Assembly: GCA_003640385.1 (NCBI GenBank)
Contig: RCAB01000284.1
Span: 1 to 64,000 of the forward strand
From: Setaria digitata
Lineage: Eukaryota; Nematoda; Chromadorea; Rhabditida; Setariidae
Reading direction: 5' to 3'
DNA: 64,000 nt
Shown here piece after piece: positions 13,510 through 24,809 of the stretch. Position numbers and translations under genes: made by a program. Each line of letters begins with the position of its first letter. The stretch's first letter is position 1. Under the pieces are notes generated by a model that was not told where the DNA came from, ran no database searches, and was given only the letters and a program-made list of their open reading frames with translations.

Positions 13510-16500
13510 ATGAGTAGAAGAGATGTAAGACTCCGTACTCTGTTGTTCCGACCATCTCGAGATACTGAGTTTCGCTCATTTCATCAAGAGTCTTATCACT
13601 GTTTGCACAAGACTGTTGTTTTCCATAATAATCAGTGGATTTTTCGTTTTAACTTTCGGTATTTCCTGGCTTCTTCATGCTGTGTCCTCTTATTTCTCAT
13701 TTTATATTGTCATTGCCATTAAGTTTTAATACAAGAATCAAATCAAACCTGAAGAGCATGGGAGTGTTGATAGTTAATTTTAGCCGTATCAAGCGGAGAG
13801 AGACAACTGAAGCAACATTGTGGGTTGGTTATGCCGAAGTGTTCCTTATTCAAGAATTCCGAAATATCTTCCCAAATCTGCAATTTAAAAATTAGTTCGC
13901 CGAAATGTTAGTCATGGTGATGATAATGTTAGTAGTAAGTTACTACTCCAAAAAATAATACAAACCCAGGAATAGTAATTATTTAATATTGTAGATAATG
14001 GATAATGATAGACAGCATCATGTTTTGGTGAGAATGATTTGAGTGTTGGTCATGGTGATGAAGATAACAGAAACCAGGTCATTTGTATTTCAGAACATCT
14101 TCGAGAAGCTACTTTTTTTAACCCTTACAAAAATATTAATAAAACCAAGATGATCATATTTTACGGCAAAAACTATTATCCATTTTCGATTAGTAAGTTT
14201 CAAGTTTTTAAGTTTGAATAAAACTGTAATACTGGCTAGCACTAGGTAATAATTAGTTAAAGCATTGCTCATAATTTTTAGGAAACAATAAAAAGATTTG
14301 TAATCATGATAATCGATAACAGCAGTTAAGCTCCTTCAGGATCGTCGTTCGTTTGCTCATTTTCATCGATTGACATTTTCCATCGTTAAAAACATTCTTT
14401 AGAGTAAGTAAAATTGATAAATTTCCTCATCCTTTAACACCGGTGACGTCTGTCGCACTGCCAACAAACACTTTTGTTTTCTTCCACAACATCAAAAATC
14501 AAATTATTCCAGATATTGCACAAGAGAATGTTGACAAATAACATTTACGATATTAAATAACAACAAGTAAATATCAAGATTACAATGAGGCGATGGTAGT
14601 GGAAGAGTTAATTTTCCAATATTAAGTAAGTGTTGTACTAATAACTATTGTATTTTCCAATATTAAAATAATTTTCACTCGACCATCGAACAAGATGAAT
14701 TACATACATATGAAATACATAATATACATATTCTTTTGCTGATGCACTCTTTATCATCTATCATGCCTTTTTTATCAGAGTGAAAATTAAGTATGGAACA
14801 GTGCTGAAAAATTTAAGCAATACAATTAACATTTTCTTTTGAATTATTCGGCGAAATATGAAATAATCAGTGCTTTCACTAATACTATGTTTATTTTTCT
14901 ACATTTAAATGGTCATTTCCTATTTAAAAACTACTTAAAATTTCTGATGGAAAACGGAATTTTGTTGAAACACAAAAAAAAACGAACTTCATTCATTTCC
15001 GATATTGGTGAATTGTTATCCATTAATGTTAGCCGATCTTACACTTGTGCAGTAATAATTTTCGAATGTATGCATTAATAAAGGCAGAAACAAACGAATC
15101 ACGACAGCAACAATAAATTAGCAATAATAAATGATGAATAATTGGACTAATGATAATTATAGTAACAGTAGTATAGTAATAATAACAATACTAATTGATT
15201 AATTGATGATAATACCGACATCAATTAATTGGTCGATGATAATGACATTAATTAATTGGGAACGATAGTGCTAATTAGTCGATTAAAGACAACAATATCA
15301 GTTAAAAAATTTAATAATACTACTTAACAGTAATAATAAAAAATTTCAGTAATACAGCAATGTCACGTAATAATAGTACAACAGTAGTACTATTAATAGT
15401 AATAATAATAATAATAATAATAGAGTTTATATCATAAAATGCACAGCATAAGGATGTACATTTTAACATTCTGTTGATATTAAACAATTTTCATTTCTTT
15501 CCGATATGATTCATTTCGATGATGTATACTTGATCGATACATAAGTATCGTTTTTTGACCACGATAGCATCTATTTGATAACGACGATAATGATTATCAA
15601 TTAATTACATAAGTGATGATTATAAATGATAGAATGAACAAATAAGGTTTTTATGGTTGTTCAGTCTTATCACTTATAAATGAGAGTGACGTTAATAATG
15701 ACAGTTTACAAAAATGGCTGGTTTTAGAAATAGCAATAAAGCTTGTTGTTGTACCATTTCGGCTGTTCCTTTCACTGAAACACACACTATCATCCCCTTC
15801 ACTTCTTATCACTTATAAATGATTTGAAACAGAACACTTTTTTCTTTCCTTTCATTCCATTTTCCTTTTTTCAACTTTTTTTCCCTTTTTTGTACTTTAG
15901 GAATGATATGATATGACTGTATTGTTAGTTAAACACTTTTTTCTCGAACATATTGTTGCACATTCATTTCACTTCAAACTTTTTTCGTCTTCGTGTTTCT
16001 ATCAGCAGGTTCACCTTATTATCATCATTATCACCTTTTTTTTCACATTTTTTCTCTCTTTCTGTTACATTATTAGCTTGAGAATACTGAAGCGATACTT
16101 AACTAATCCCTAGCTTAACGGAAAGCAAATGAAACAATTGGTAATTTTAAGCAAATGTTTTTCTGATTCTTTCAGATGAATGCTTCCTCTCTCTTCATTC
16201 TAAAATTATCAAAGTATAATAGTATTTGTTGTATAAGCCCTGAACCTTTTCAGAATAATATAGTAGAAGCGAAAAATTCCAAAAAGAAATTTGTTTCTTC
16301 AGACTCCAAGTCTGAACAGATCCCTGAAGTTCCTTTTCAACTAGTTCCTTCCATTCTTTTCTCTTTTTTCATTGTCAGCACAGATACAACAGAAAACCTG
16401 ACTTGTACTACAGACAAGATTAATTTTAATGGTGTTCATTCCTTTACTTCCTTCTTGCATATTCAACTGTTTTCTTCTGACATTTCAACATTTCTTAGTA

Positions 16501-17200
16501 GCATTAGCACTATTCTGAAGCAGTAATAACGAAACTTTCTGGAAAACCTCCTGCAAGTTTTTGAAGAATAATATTACTGTTTACACTCTTAGAGTGTCCT
16601 TTCCCACTCATTATCCAGAATTAGACTGGATTTTTTATAATACAAACGTATAACTAGGTGTCATTTTACTGCATACTGAAGCGATTTTCTTATTGATCTA
16701 GGTTCATAGGTCAATAATCCTGTCTTGCAAAATCTCAGAAAAGTCTGCTTCATTGTTGCCTCTCATTATGTGAAAAAAAATATCCATAAATTTAGTTTGA
16801 AACGGAATTACTGGTCATTTATAACTCATTTTAGAAATCTTATGAGATCGCTGGACAAAAATCTTCGAAATGGCACAACTAAGTTTCTTTATTTCATTCA
16901 TTATTGTGGTGATAATTTGAATTGTTTAAATTGAGGAGTAACTTTTAAACCAAAAATAATTTCGGACATAGATAATCATGGCTGATACAATATAATATGC
17001 AAACAAGATAACTAAAACAGATAGTAAAATTGACGGTACGAACAGTTTTGTAAAATTTACGCAGCTGTTTGATACGACCCAGTGTCTCGGGAATAAACAA
17101 GTGGTACCGGTGTTCGCGGATCACGGTAGAAATTGGGGCGGGAATAGAAGGAATTCTAAATCAGTAATTCTAAATCGGTTATTCCTCTTCCAGTGATACC
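13510..17200. other. Intergenic, AT-rich
   Basis: This lies between the divergently transcribed KLF (-) and GDSL (+) genes, so both promoters should be here, possibly with further KLF 5' exons. A degenerate AAT/GAT-rich stretch occupies about 15110-15425. A T-rich stretch with many TTTTC runs lies around 15830-16080. No exon could be supported. Confidence 0.5.
15110..15425. repeat. Degenerate AAT/TAAT-rich low-complexity tract
   Basis: AATAAT, GATAAT and TTAATTAATTGG units recur irregularly. The tract ends in a purer (TAA)n run of about nine units near 15395-15421. It is the same compositional class as the tract at the window start. Confidence 0.75.
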
Positions 17201-19508
17201 ATGATAAGGTTGCTTGTTAGTTTACTTTCACTATTCATACTGCCACATTTCGCATCGTTCAATTTAGTTCATAAGGTAGGCAATACTTATCGAACTTTAG
17301 TTCTTAATAATAATATTTCTAATAGAAATTTTATAGACTAAAAGGTGTTATCAAATTTTATCACCAGTATAACTGATTGCTGTTGATTGTTATTCGATGA
17401 AAAGTAAATAAAGTTCATCTTACTATATATATATATGTATATTTGTTACATAAAAAAAACAGTGAAAAAAAATTGGATTTCGTTGATCTGAATTTTTTAA
17501 TCGCACATTATCAGAAATGAAAAAAGTTTAAGCAAATTTTTGGAAGTTTACAAATTAATATCAGTATGATTAGTGTTTATTTGTAGCCCCATAATGTGCC
17601 ATGTTCGCAACTGATCGTATTCGGTGATGATTTTACTGATGACGGCATCGAATTTGGCACTTACTCCCATGGTTTCGTGAGGAATTCAAACGGTCCGGTA
17701 TGGCCGGAATACCTAAATAGAATGCTTGAATGTGATGAAGTATATTTTGCATCCTTCCTTCTTAATTTATTCATTTCATTACCAACTCGTTCTGGTAAGA
17801 TACTTCGCCGGTTCATATAGTTTCATCTGATGTAAACCATAAAGAATAATTTTGAAACAAGATAGGTTCGTCTTCATGTTTCAATGAGATCTCAACTTTC
17901 TCGATAATTGGATGGATTTCATTAATTATAGTATATCAATTATGCATACAGTGGAGCGAAAAGCGGTTATGACAATATGTTTTTCTCGGATTGGTCGGGA
18001 ATTTTGTGGCAGATTGAGTACCATTTTATGAGTCAACGCACTGTACGAAAGGGTAAAATTCTATCACTCCCTTTCGCCAATAGTTTTTAACCGATTGTTT
18101 AAATATTACATTTCGGAGAAAAAAAAAAAGGATTATCAGGGCATTCCGATTCGCATTTTTTTTTTTTTTGGGTAAAATTTGCTTAAATATCCTTCAACGA
18201 TATACTGTTCACTACTTCCTTTTGTTTCATGAACAAAAAAGGAATAAAATTTGTTACATATGCTTACCTGTTTCAGATTCCTTAATTATTTTACAAATTG
18301 GTGGATTGCCGGAACTAATGTCACGACAAAAAATTATAAATGGATCAATTAACACCAACAAAATAATTGAAAATATAGCACAAGCTGCATTGGGGCTGAT
18401 TAGTACCATAGATAATGGTATGACCGCTGACGGAAACTGTAATTTTGACGTGCAATATATCTCAACGATTAAAATTTTCGCTTCGCCATAATTTGAAATG
18501 AAATTTTCCATACTACTGTGCCCCTCCTTCTAAACAATTTAAGCTACGTTAGCAAAGGAGAAATAATCTAGTAATGCACTCCTGTAGGTAATTGAAGGTA
18601 ACCGTATCAGTGCCAAGCAAATCCTATCCAAATCTTTTATTTACATTCCAATAAATGAATTTAACTGGCTTTACAATGTTAGTAAAGACTGGAAGTATCC
18701 AGTTTGCTTAGTGCAGATCTATTATTGTCATGAATTTAAAATGAGCAAAAGATACAAAAGTAGAAATCGTTATCATCTAATTAGTGCCACTTGATGATGA
18801 ATCTTCCAGGCATTATAATACTAATGAATATGATTGATCCAAATGAAGCACCAGGTTACGAAATGCTTGCCGCAAGAGGGAACCACGATGTGGACGTGTC
18901 TTCAGTGATTTCACGAATTAATTCGGTATGTTAACAAATAACATTTCACGTTTCAGTACCACGGTTACTGTTTAGTGATACAGGAAAAACCATCAACCGG
19001 TTTAATGCATAAATTTTTATGACGAATTCAGGTTTACGCATTAGCACAGAGTAAAAACTTAAATGTTCGTACTGTTTCTATTTCAGAAACTTCGGAAGCT
19101 GATGATAAGCGAAGGACGGGAAAATCAACAAGTTGGGGTATTTGATTTGAACGCAGCCACTGTTGACGCCACAAGAGGACTGAACACAAATGAACCTTTC
19201 ACATATCGACAAGATAATATGACGTATGCTTTTCAATTTAATCTCTTTTAGATTACAGTTAAAGAGTGAATAGAATGAGGGTTCATCTATAGGAACTTTT
19301 AACTAAAGGAATTAGTGAATTGTATGTATATAAAGAAAGTCCTGGTCTTATTTGGTCTAACTGCTAAACAGAATAATTTGCTAACAATTTTCATTTTTTC
19401 AGGTCCCTTAAGGCATTTGATTATGCCTATTACAATCAGTGGTATCCATCAACATTGGTACATCATAAAATTGCTCGGAAACTAGTTAGATTTCTGGAAG
19501 ATTTATGA
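17201..19508 (+). CDS. Secreted SGNH/GDSL-hydrolase-like protein with degenerate catalytic residues
   Basis: Seven exons: 17201..17275, 17587..17739, 17932..18052, 18277..18417, 18810..18925, 19087..19223 and 19403..19508. They sum to 849 nt, or 282 aa, all in phase. A signal peptide (MIRLLVSLLSLFILPHFASF) is followed by the SGNH fold. Block I reads LIVFGDDFTDDG (residues 34-45), block II NYAYSGAKS (79-87), block III LQIGGLPEL (122-130) and block V NQWYPSTLVH (259-268). WPEYLN and DWSG-LWQ are also typical of the nematode/thermolabile-hemolysin-like GDSL group. Family catalysis needs Ser in block I, Asn in block III and Asp..His in block V. Here these are Asp40, Leu127, Asn259 and Tyr262, so it is probably a non-catalytic secreted protein. 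The ATG lies 7 nt after a strong acceptor (cctcttccag), a likely spliced-leader site. It is not a pseudogene by its frame: no stops or shifts are seen. Confidence 0.9.
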
Positions 19509-20021
19509 AGAGTAAGAATGATTTTTCAAAGCAAACCACTTGCTAAAACATCCAGATAGATGGGTAACATAGATAATTCGATAACGATTAGGATGATATT
19601 AGGTAATAATCAAAGCAATTTTATGATGTATTACGATCATTACCTTTACTTATGAAATTACTATAAGCATATAAATCTGATCATATCTCGATACGAGATA
19701 AAATATAGATAGACGGCTTTTCTTCGGTAAAACCTTTGGAAAATTGGGCTCAGAAATTTTTGCGATTAGTCTAGGCGTTACGTGTTTGAGGGATGAAACA
19801 AACCTATTTTAAAAAAAAGAAAGCAAATTTCACGGCCAGAAAATGCTTCATAATTTATCCATCGCTTAGAAGCTAGTGACAATTAAATTATGAATCAAAT
19901 GCCCATGTATAAACTGAAAATGTCACTCTCGATCTCAACTAATCGGTAGGTGGAAGAATAAGAGAAAATCGAAGAACCACTAACTTCCGATATCTATAAA
20001 TATAATGAATGTATCATTTAT
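19509..20021. other. Intergenic, between convergent GDSL and SMIM15-like genes
   Basis: This short AT-rich gap contains the 3' UTRs of both genes. No coding signal is seen. Confidence 0.6.
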
Positions 20022-20022
20022 T
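20017..20022 (-). promoter_or_regulatory. AATAAA polyadenylation signal overlapping the SMIM15 stop codon
   Basis: On the minus strand the last A of TGA begins an exact AATAAA. If it is used, cleavage would come 10-20 nt later and leave almost no 3' UTR. Confidence 0.45.
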
Positions 20023-20391
20023 CATTCTTTCTTCTTACGTCGTAAACTGTTTTTCTGGTACCTCTCACGTCTCCTTTCCTCCTAGAATTATGGGAAAACA
20101 AGTTGTACAGTATGCCTCCTCTACCAGCATTTCATTTCGACTAATCAATTTAAATCTTTCATTTTTTTTCCAGCTCATGATCAACCTCCAATACTTCACT
20201 GAAACATGAAAATATGAAATAAAGCTTACTTTAATTGCTTTACGAAGTTTCCAAGAAAGGACAATACTAAGTAGCAGGAACGGTGTGATACACAGGAAAA
20301 GGGTCATGAAAAATGAGCCAGGATTCTCGGCTGCCCATGATACTAAAGGAATTAAACGTTTCGACAATTGATTCCTCATATTATCGAACAT
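20022..20391 (-). CDS. SMIM15: SMIM15-like single-pass membrane microprotein
   Basis: Two exons, 20230..20391 (ATG) and 20022..20081 (TGA), give 73 aa; the vertebrate protein is about 74 aa. It starts MFDNMRNQLSKRLIPLVSWA. One membrane segment (about residues 28-46, FFMTLFLCITPFLLLSIVL) is followed by SWKLRKAI and a Lys/Arg-rich tail. The pattern MFD...WAA-(N/D)P-(G)F then TP...LSWKL-K-I and a basic tail is that of SMIM15, a small protein of unknown function. The intron falls just after the membrane segment, with donor gtaagc. The bases before the ATG (cattttag) form a splice acceptor, consistent with trans-splicing directly onto the start codon. An AATAAA overlaps the stop codon (20017-20022), so the 3' UTR may be extremely short. 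Confidence 0.85.
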
Positions 20392-21551
20392 CTAAAATGA
20401 GCTAAATCTACAATAACTAGTGCAGTTAGACACTTCATATATTGAAAAACAATAATTTTGCAGTAACTGACACAGTTATTATGTAAAATATCCTTGTCCT
20501 AAAATACCCTCCAGACAATGTTCCAAAATATTCTCAGATCCTTTTCATAAATAATAGAATCAACGAAAAAATCTGATGTCCACTGAGCTGGGACCGAAAC
20601 ACTTCATAATAAAAACAACTATTTAAATTAAATTATTTAACAGTATTTACTGCCGAGGTTTCCACACGAAGACCAACAATACACTCTCAGCAGATACAAT
20701 GACATACATTTGCAACTGGAGATAAAAATATTAGGAATTATATCACAGTGTACTTGAATTTTACAATACTACTTCAATTAACATAAAACAAAAGAACAGC
20801 AAAAAAGGCAAATAAGCGACTGAACCTATTTGTAAACGCAAACTGGATAACAGTTACTAATTAACTTTTGCTTAACATCTTGTTAGATGTAGCGGATGAA
20901 AACAATTAATCTGATAAAGAGTAACCAGTTTGCACCTCCATGTAAGCAAAACGGATTTTAACGAGCAAAACAAAACAAACAGGAACAAAATCATTCCATC
21001 CTGAAGCAGTTTATATAAGGAATATATGTTAACCTCCGGGCACTGCACACTCCAGTTAGACGTCCAGGTTAAGAAGCACAAATCGCATACTTAGTTATTA
21101 ATTACAAATAATTATTCTCAATACTCCTATTGCTCCATGCACTACTGATTACGCATCTCATCAATTAGATTCTTTTTATCCAATTATAAATCTGAGAACG
21201 ACACTTTTCAACATTTCCCTACCTGTCTTACTTTCAATTGTCGCTTTCCATCTTCCATTTTCTTCCAAATTCCCATCAACACCAAATTAATTAACGACAT
21301 TTAATATAACCCATTAACTTACCTTGTGCAGAATATTTGATTTCTCTTCAATCTATTACTTTCCTTCAAAATTTTTAAAATCTCAAATGCTAATAAAAAT
21401 TTAAATTCAAACATTAAGTTGCAGATAGTGCACAGAGAAAACACAAACTAGTACAATTTCTACTGACCACCACCAGATTTAAAAAATTCTTCTTTATAAA
21501 AAAAAAGAAAAAAAAAAGTGAAACGAACAATAAATTGGTCCATCAAACAAA
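20392..21551. other. Intergenic, AT-rich
   Basis: This separates the SMIM15-like gene from the RING-CH gene upstream of it on the same strand. I find no exon. At about 1.16 kb it is long for a worm operon spacer, so co-transcription is not implied. Confidence 0.5.
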
Positions 21552-22541
21552 TTAAACAGCATCAATAATGACGAAACTGAAAAAGGAAGATGCAACGGTG
21601 GAGAAAGCTCGGACATAGAAGCCAAATCGATGAAAAATGTATGATGTTCGAAGAATCCTGACCACCACTGAGGTAGGTCTATTTACAGTATGAATAAATT
21701 TCATTCGGTATAAAATGAAAGCATCCAATAGCAACTCCAACAGATCAATAACTGAGAGATGCAAATCGGGGAAACACCATTCTTTCCAAGGCTTGAAAAG
21801 CAACACTTTCTTGTACCTGAATCTGTAATAAGATTTACATAAATTTTGGGAAAAAAATCCACTGAGGTAGCCTCCAAATATTACTACACAAAATATGTTC
21901 ATAGAATAACATTTGATATTACTATTGGTAAGTTAACGTAATAAAAGTTGTTAGAGGAATTTCAATCTAACAGAGATTAGTAATTACTGAAATGTCGGTT
22001 AAATTACCTGCTCATTCTCACCTAAACTCAAGAGAAGCCAGAAGCCATTTATTTTTTGCTAGGACATAAACAATTCTTCCTACACTTTCTATTTTTCTGG
22101 CGCTGTATTTCCATACACCGCAGATACTTATTCTGTACTGAATAAAATACCCGATACTTCGGACGACACCTGAAATTTAGCTTACTTGCATATCTGACAT
22201 TGCATTCTGTTCTTTCCTGAAGCCTTTCGTAGCCAAGAATTAAAACATTGCTTATGAACCCATAACATTGAGCCGGAACACTTGCAAGGTCGAAGCCACT
22301 CAATATCACCAGATCCTTCTACATAACAAAATCTGCAAATCTATAAAAAAGAACATACCATCAGTGAGGTTAAAATCTACTGACTCCTCTCTTCTTGTTA
22401 ACAATAAAATGGCATGAATTAATTATTTAATCATGAATATACCTTCACGTGTGCCCTTGAATGTCCATCCGCACCATTGGATTCATCAAGGAACGATTCG
22501 CATATTTCTCTCTTATAGTCTTCTATGCTTTCAAGATGCAT
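21552..22541 (-). CDS. RING-CH (MARCH-type) E3 ubiquitin ligase, copy B
   Basis: Exons 22443..22541 (ATG), 22186..22340 and 21552..21822 (TAA) give 525 nt, or 174 aa, in phase. Residues 34-84 form a RING-CH finger of C4HC3 type: ICRFCYVEGSG, RPCKCSGSMLWVHKQC and CQIC. This arrangement binds two zinc ions and recruits an E2 enzyme in MARCH ligases. The RING is followed by KFRYKKVLLFKPWKEW, which resembles the K-P--KW segment after the RING in MARCH1/8. The C-terminal 90 residues are moderately hydrophobic (VIDLLELLLDAFILY), but I cannot assign transmembrane helices with confidence. The substrate is unknown. It is a paralogue of the gene at 23746..24809: the same three-exon plan, with an intron phase of 2 right after the last RING Cys. 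An acceptor-like gacag lies 18 nt upstream of the ATG. Confidence 0.87.
22049..22169 (-). other. Possible alternative last exon of RING-CH copy B
   Basis: Inside the last intron of copy B, a good acceptor (aaatttcag) opens a frame in the right phase after the RING exon. It runs 39 codons to its own TAA. It would replace the C-terminal half with a short basic, Cys-containing tail (CRPKYRVFYSVQNK... KCRKNCLCPSKK). It could equally be chance. No transcript evidence is available. Confidence 0.3.
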
Positions 22542-23745
22542 AGTCACTTTTTCGAACCACTGTCAATCCCGAAACTGCAGCAGTTATGAGCGATAAGTTA
22601 AGATGTTTAATAGAAATCAAAAAAAAAAAAAACAATTTTAGCGAATTTACAGAGTAAGGGGAAAAGCTTTCATCCCCATCAAGCTTAAAATTATAAAATC
22701 TCATATGGATCAAAAAAAAAAAAAAAATAAAAAATGTACAAAAGATTCATCATATCTTATCAATTCTAATCTGAAACACTGTGAAAAGCATGAATGATAC
22801 ATCACACGGAAAAATAATCCACTTATTGAAATAACTACATCTGACTTGGTAATTTATTGAAAGGAGATCGGAAAGGCAGCAAATACGGTAGGTGTAATAA
22901 ACAAATTCATTGATGTAGTAGAAAAATACAACGATACATTTCAAGAGCTTTTGGGATTTAAAAACAAGATTATAACTGTCTTCTCATTTTCTAGAATATG
23001 TTAGATAAATGAAAATCAGAAGCCGAAAATTTACATATTATGAGAATAAACTTGCTGTGTATTCTACGTTATATTAAAAATAAATAGTTTGTATCTTTAA
23101 TCTAACTATAAAATGAGTAATTCAACGAATCAAACCAATTACTGGGCGGTAAGAATGTTACAAAAAAGTTATCAAATAAAGTGAAATTCTGAACTATTTG
23201 CGTGATTTACTTTTTTTTTTTTTGAAAAATTTTAATCCTTTTGACTTGTAAAAAGGAATGAACCTTTTAACGAGATCATTCACTTTTTAAGACATGAGAA
23301 AATTTCAAAAAGAAAAAAAAAATGAAGAGAAGTAAAGCGAGGTTGGTGAAACACTAACACCGTCCAGTAAATAAAGTATACCTATCCATTGTACTTCTGC
23401 AGTGGATGTGGATAATACCACGATGCTTTTCTATGCGTTTAATATATCAAATATTGACAAACAAAACCTATTTTAAAGGGGAATTGTATCTTTTTAAAGT
23501 AAGCATTCGAAAGACTTCAAAAAACAATAACAAAGCTTGAAAGATAATTCAACAATAATAACAGTAATTGAGAAAAGAACAACTCGATAAGTGAGGATGT
23601 AAGAGTACAAAAAATTTACAAAAATGTTCTTTAATTCACATTTTCACTGTCTCCACTAATCTTCACACTACATTTCAATAACAACAAAAATTTTCTGTTC
23701 TACACCCTTATATCCTAAATCTGCTGACGATCGATGCCAACGTGC
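22542..23745. other. Intergenic, between the two RING-CH genes
   Basis: AT-rich, with A-runs near 22620 and 22710 and several short homopolymers. No exon was identified. It should contain the promoter or trans-splice region of copy B. Confidence 0.5.
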
Positions 23746-24809
23746 TTACAAAGCATCCAACACTGTCGAAGAGCATATAGATGTGGCAATATCATATGCA
23801 ATATTCGAATAAAAATTTAATCTCATTCTACTGAGAACGACAAGCTTCCAAAGCAAAACATAACTGGCATAGAGAAAGAATGTAACCCTATTATCTAAAC
23901 AACGTGGGAAATAGCGATAGAGTCGATACGTAAGAGTTAGATCGAAATATATTCCGAATAGATCAGCTATCCGCAAATGAAACTGCGGCCAGTGCCAACA
24001 TTTATAAGGCTTTAGCCTCCATTGGCGTCGATACACATAACTGAAAATAATATATTATTTATATCTATTTAATCATGAACAGAAAAAAATAATCTTATAA
24101 GGAAAACAAGCGAAAAGTTAATATTGCCTAATATTTCTTAATATAAGATTTCGTACCGACGTGGTTACCCATATGACACACCTTTAAAGTAACCCAAAAT
24201 ATCTAGAGTTGAGAATTCTAAATTCTCAAGAACAGAATGCACTGCATGATATAAACTTCTCTATTGATCATCATATTTTCCACTAATACAAATTACAGAA
24301 AAATATCACTTGAGATGAGAACTAGGATTAAAGTTTACTTGCATATAGCGCAACTATATTTCATAGTAGCAGGAGCGAGGGAAAGCCACTGCATGAAGCA
24401 ACTCGTATGGACCCATTTCATCGTACCGATACATTTACATGGTGCCAACCATTCACCAGTATCATCATCTGACAAGCAATAGCGACAAATCTGAAAGTCA
24501 GCTTAACTCCCTGTCGAAGGGATTTCGTCGAATCTTTACTTACAATATTACTGTATTAGTATTATGGAGAAGTTCAAATTTTGAAACGCGTACCTTGGAA
24601 CGATCAGCTCTGATGTGCTCAGTGGATGCATGCTGAGATGGAAGTGGTAACAGTGCCACATCAATTTCCATACTCGACAAATATGAAACTTTACTGTTAC
24701 TGTCAAATCTAGTTGCTGACACTGTGGCAATCATTTCTTCATCCATACTGCTACAGAATGCTGCAAAACTTCCAGTCAGCGCAAAATATAAGCCAAAAAT
24801 CCTCGACAT
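23746..24809 (-). CDS. RING-CH (MARCH-type) E3 ubiquitin ligase, copy A
   Basis: Exons 24594..24809, 24339..24490 and 23746..24040 (TAA) give 663 nt, or 220 aa, if the ATG at 24809 is used. The middle exon holds the RING-CH finger: ICRYCLSDDDTGEWLAPCKC, then KWVHTSCFMQWL and CAIC. It is followed by NYVYRRQWRLKPYKCW, the basic K/R..LKP..W block typical of MARCH1/8-type proteins. A hydrophobic stretch (VTFFLYASYVLLWKLVVL) near residues 173-190 may be a membrane anchor. The ATG at 24809 gives a hydrophobic N-terminus (MSRIFGLYFALTGSFAAFCS) that would place the RING outside the cytosol. The in-frame ATG at 24746 (MDEEMIATVS) is more compatible with a cytosolic RING and resembles the short N-terminus of copy B. 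I cannot decide from sequence alone. Substrate unknown. Confidence 0.85.

Noticed and set aside
20022..24809. Worm operon comprising RING-CH A, RING-CH B and SMIM15
   Set aside because: Same strand and order are suggestive, but the spacers are about 1.2 kb each, long for co-transcribed nematode genes, and no SL2-type evidence can be read from sequence.
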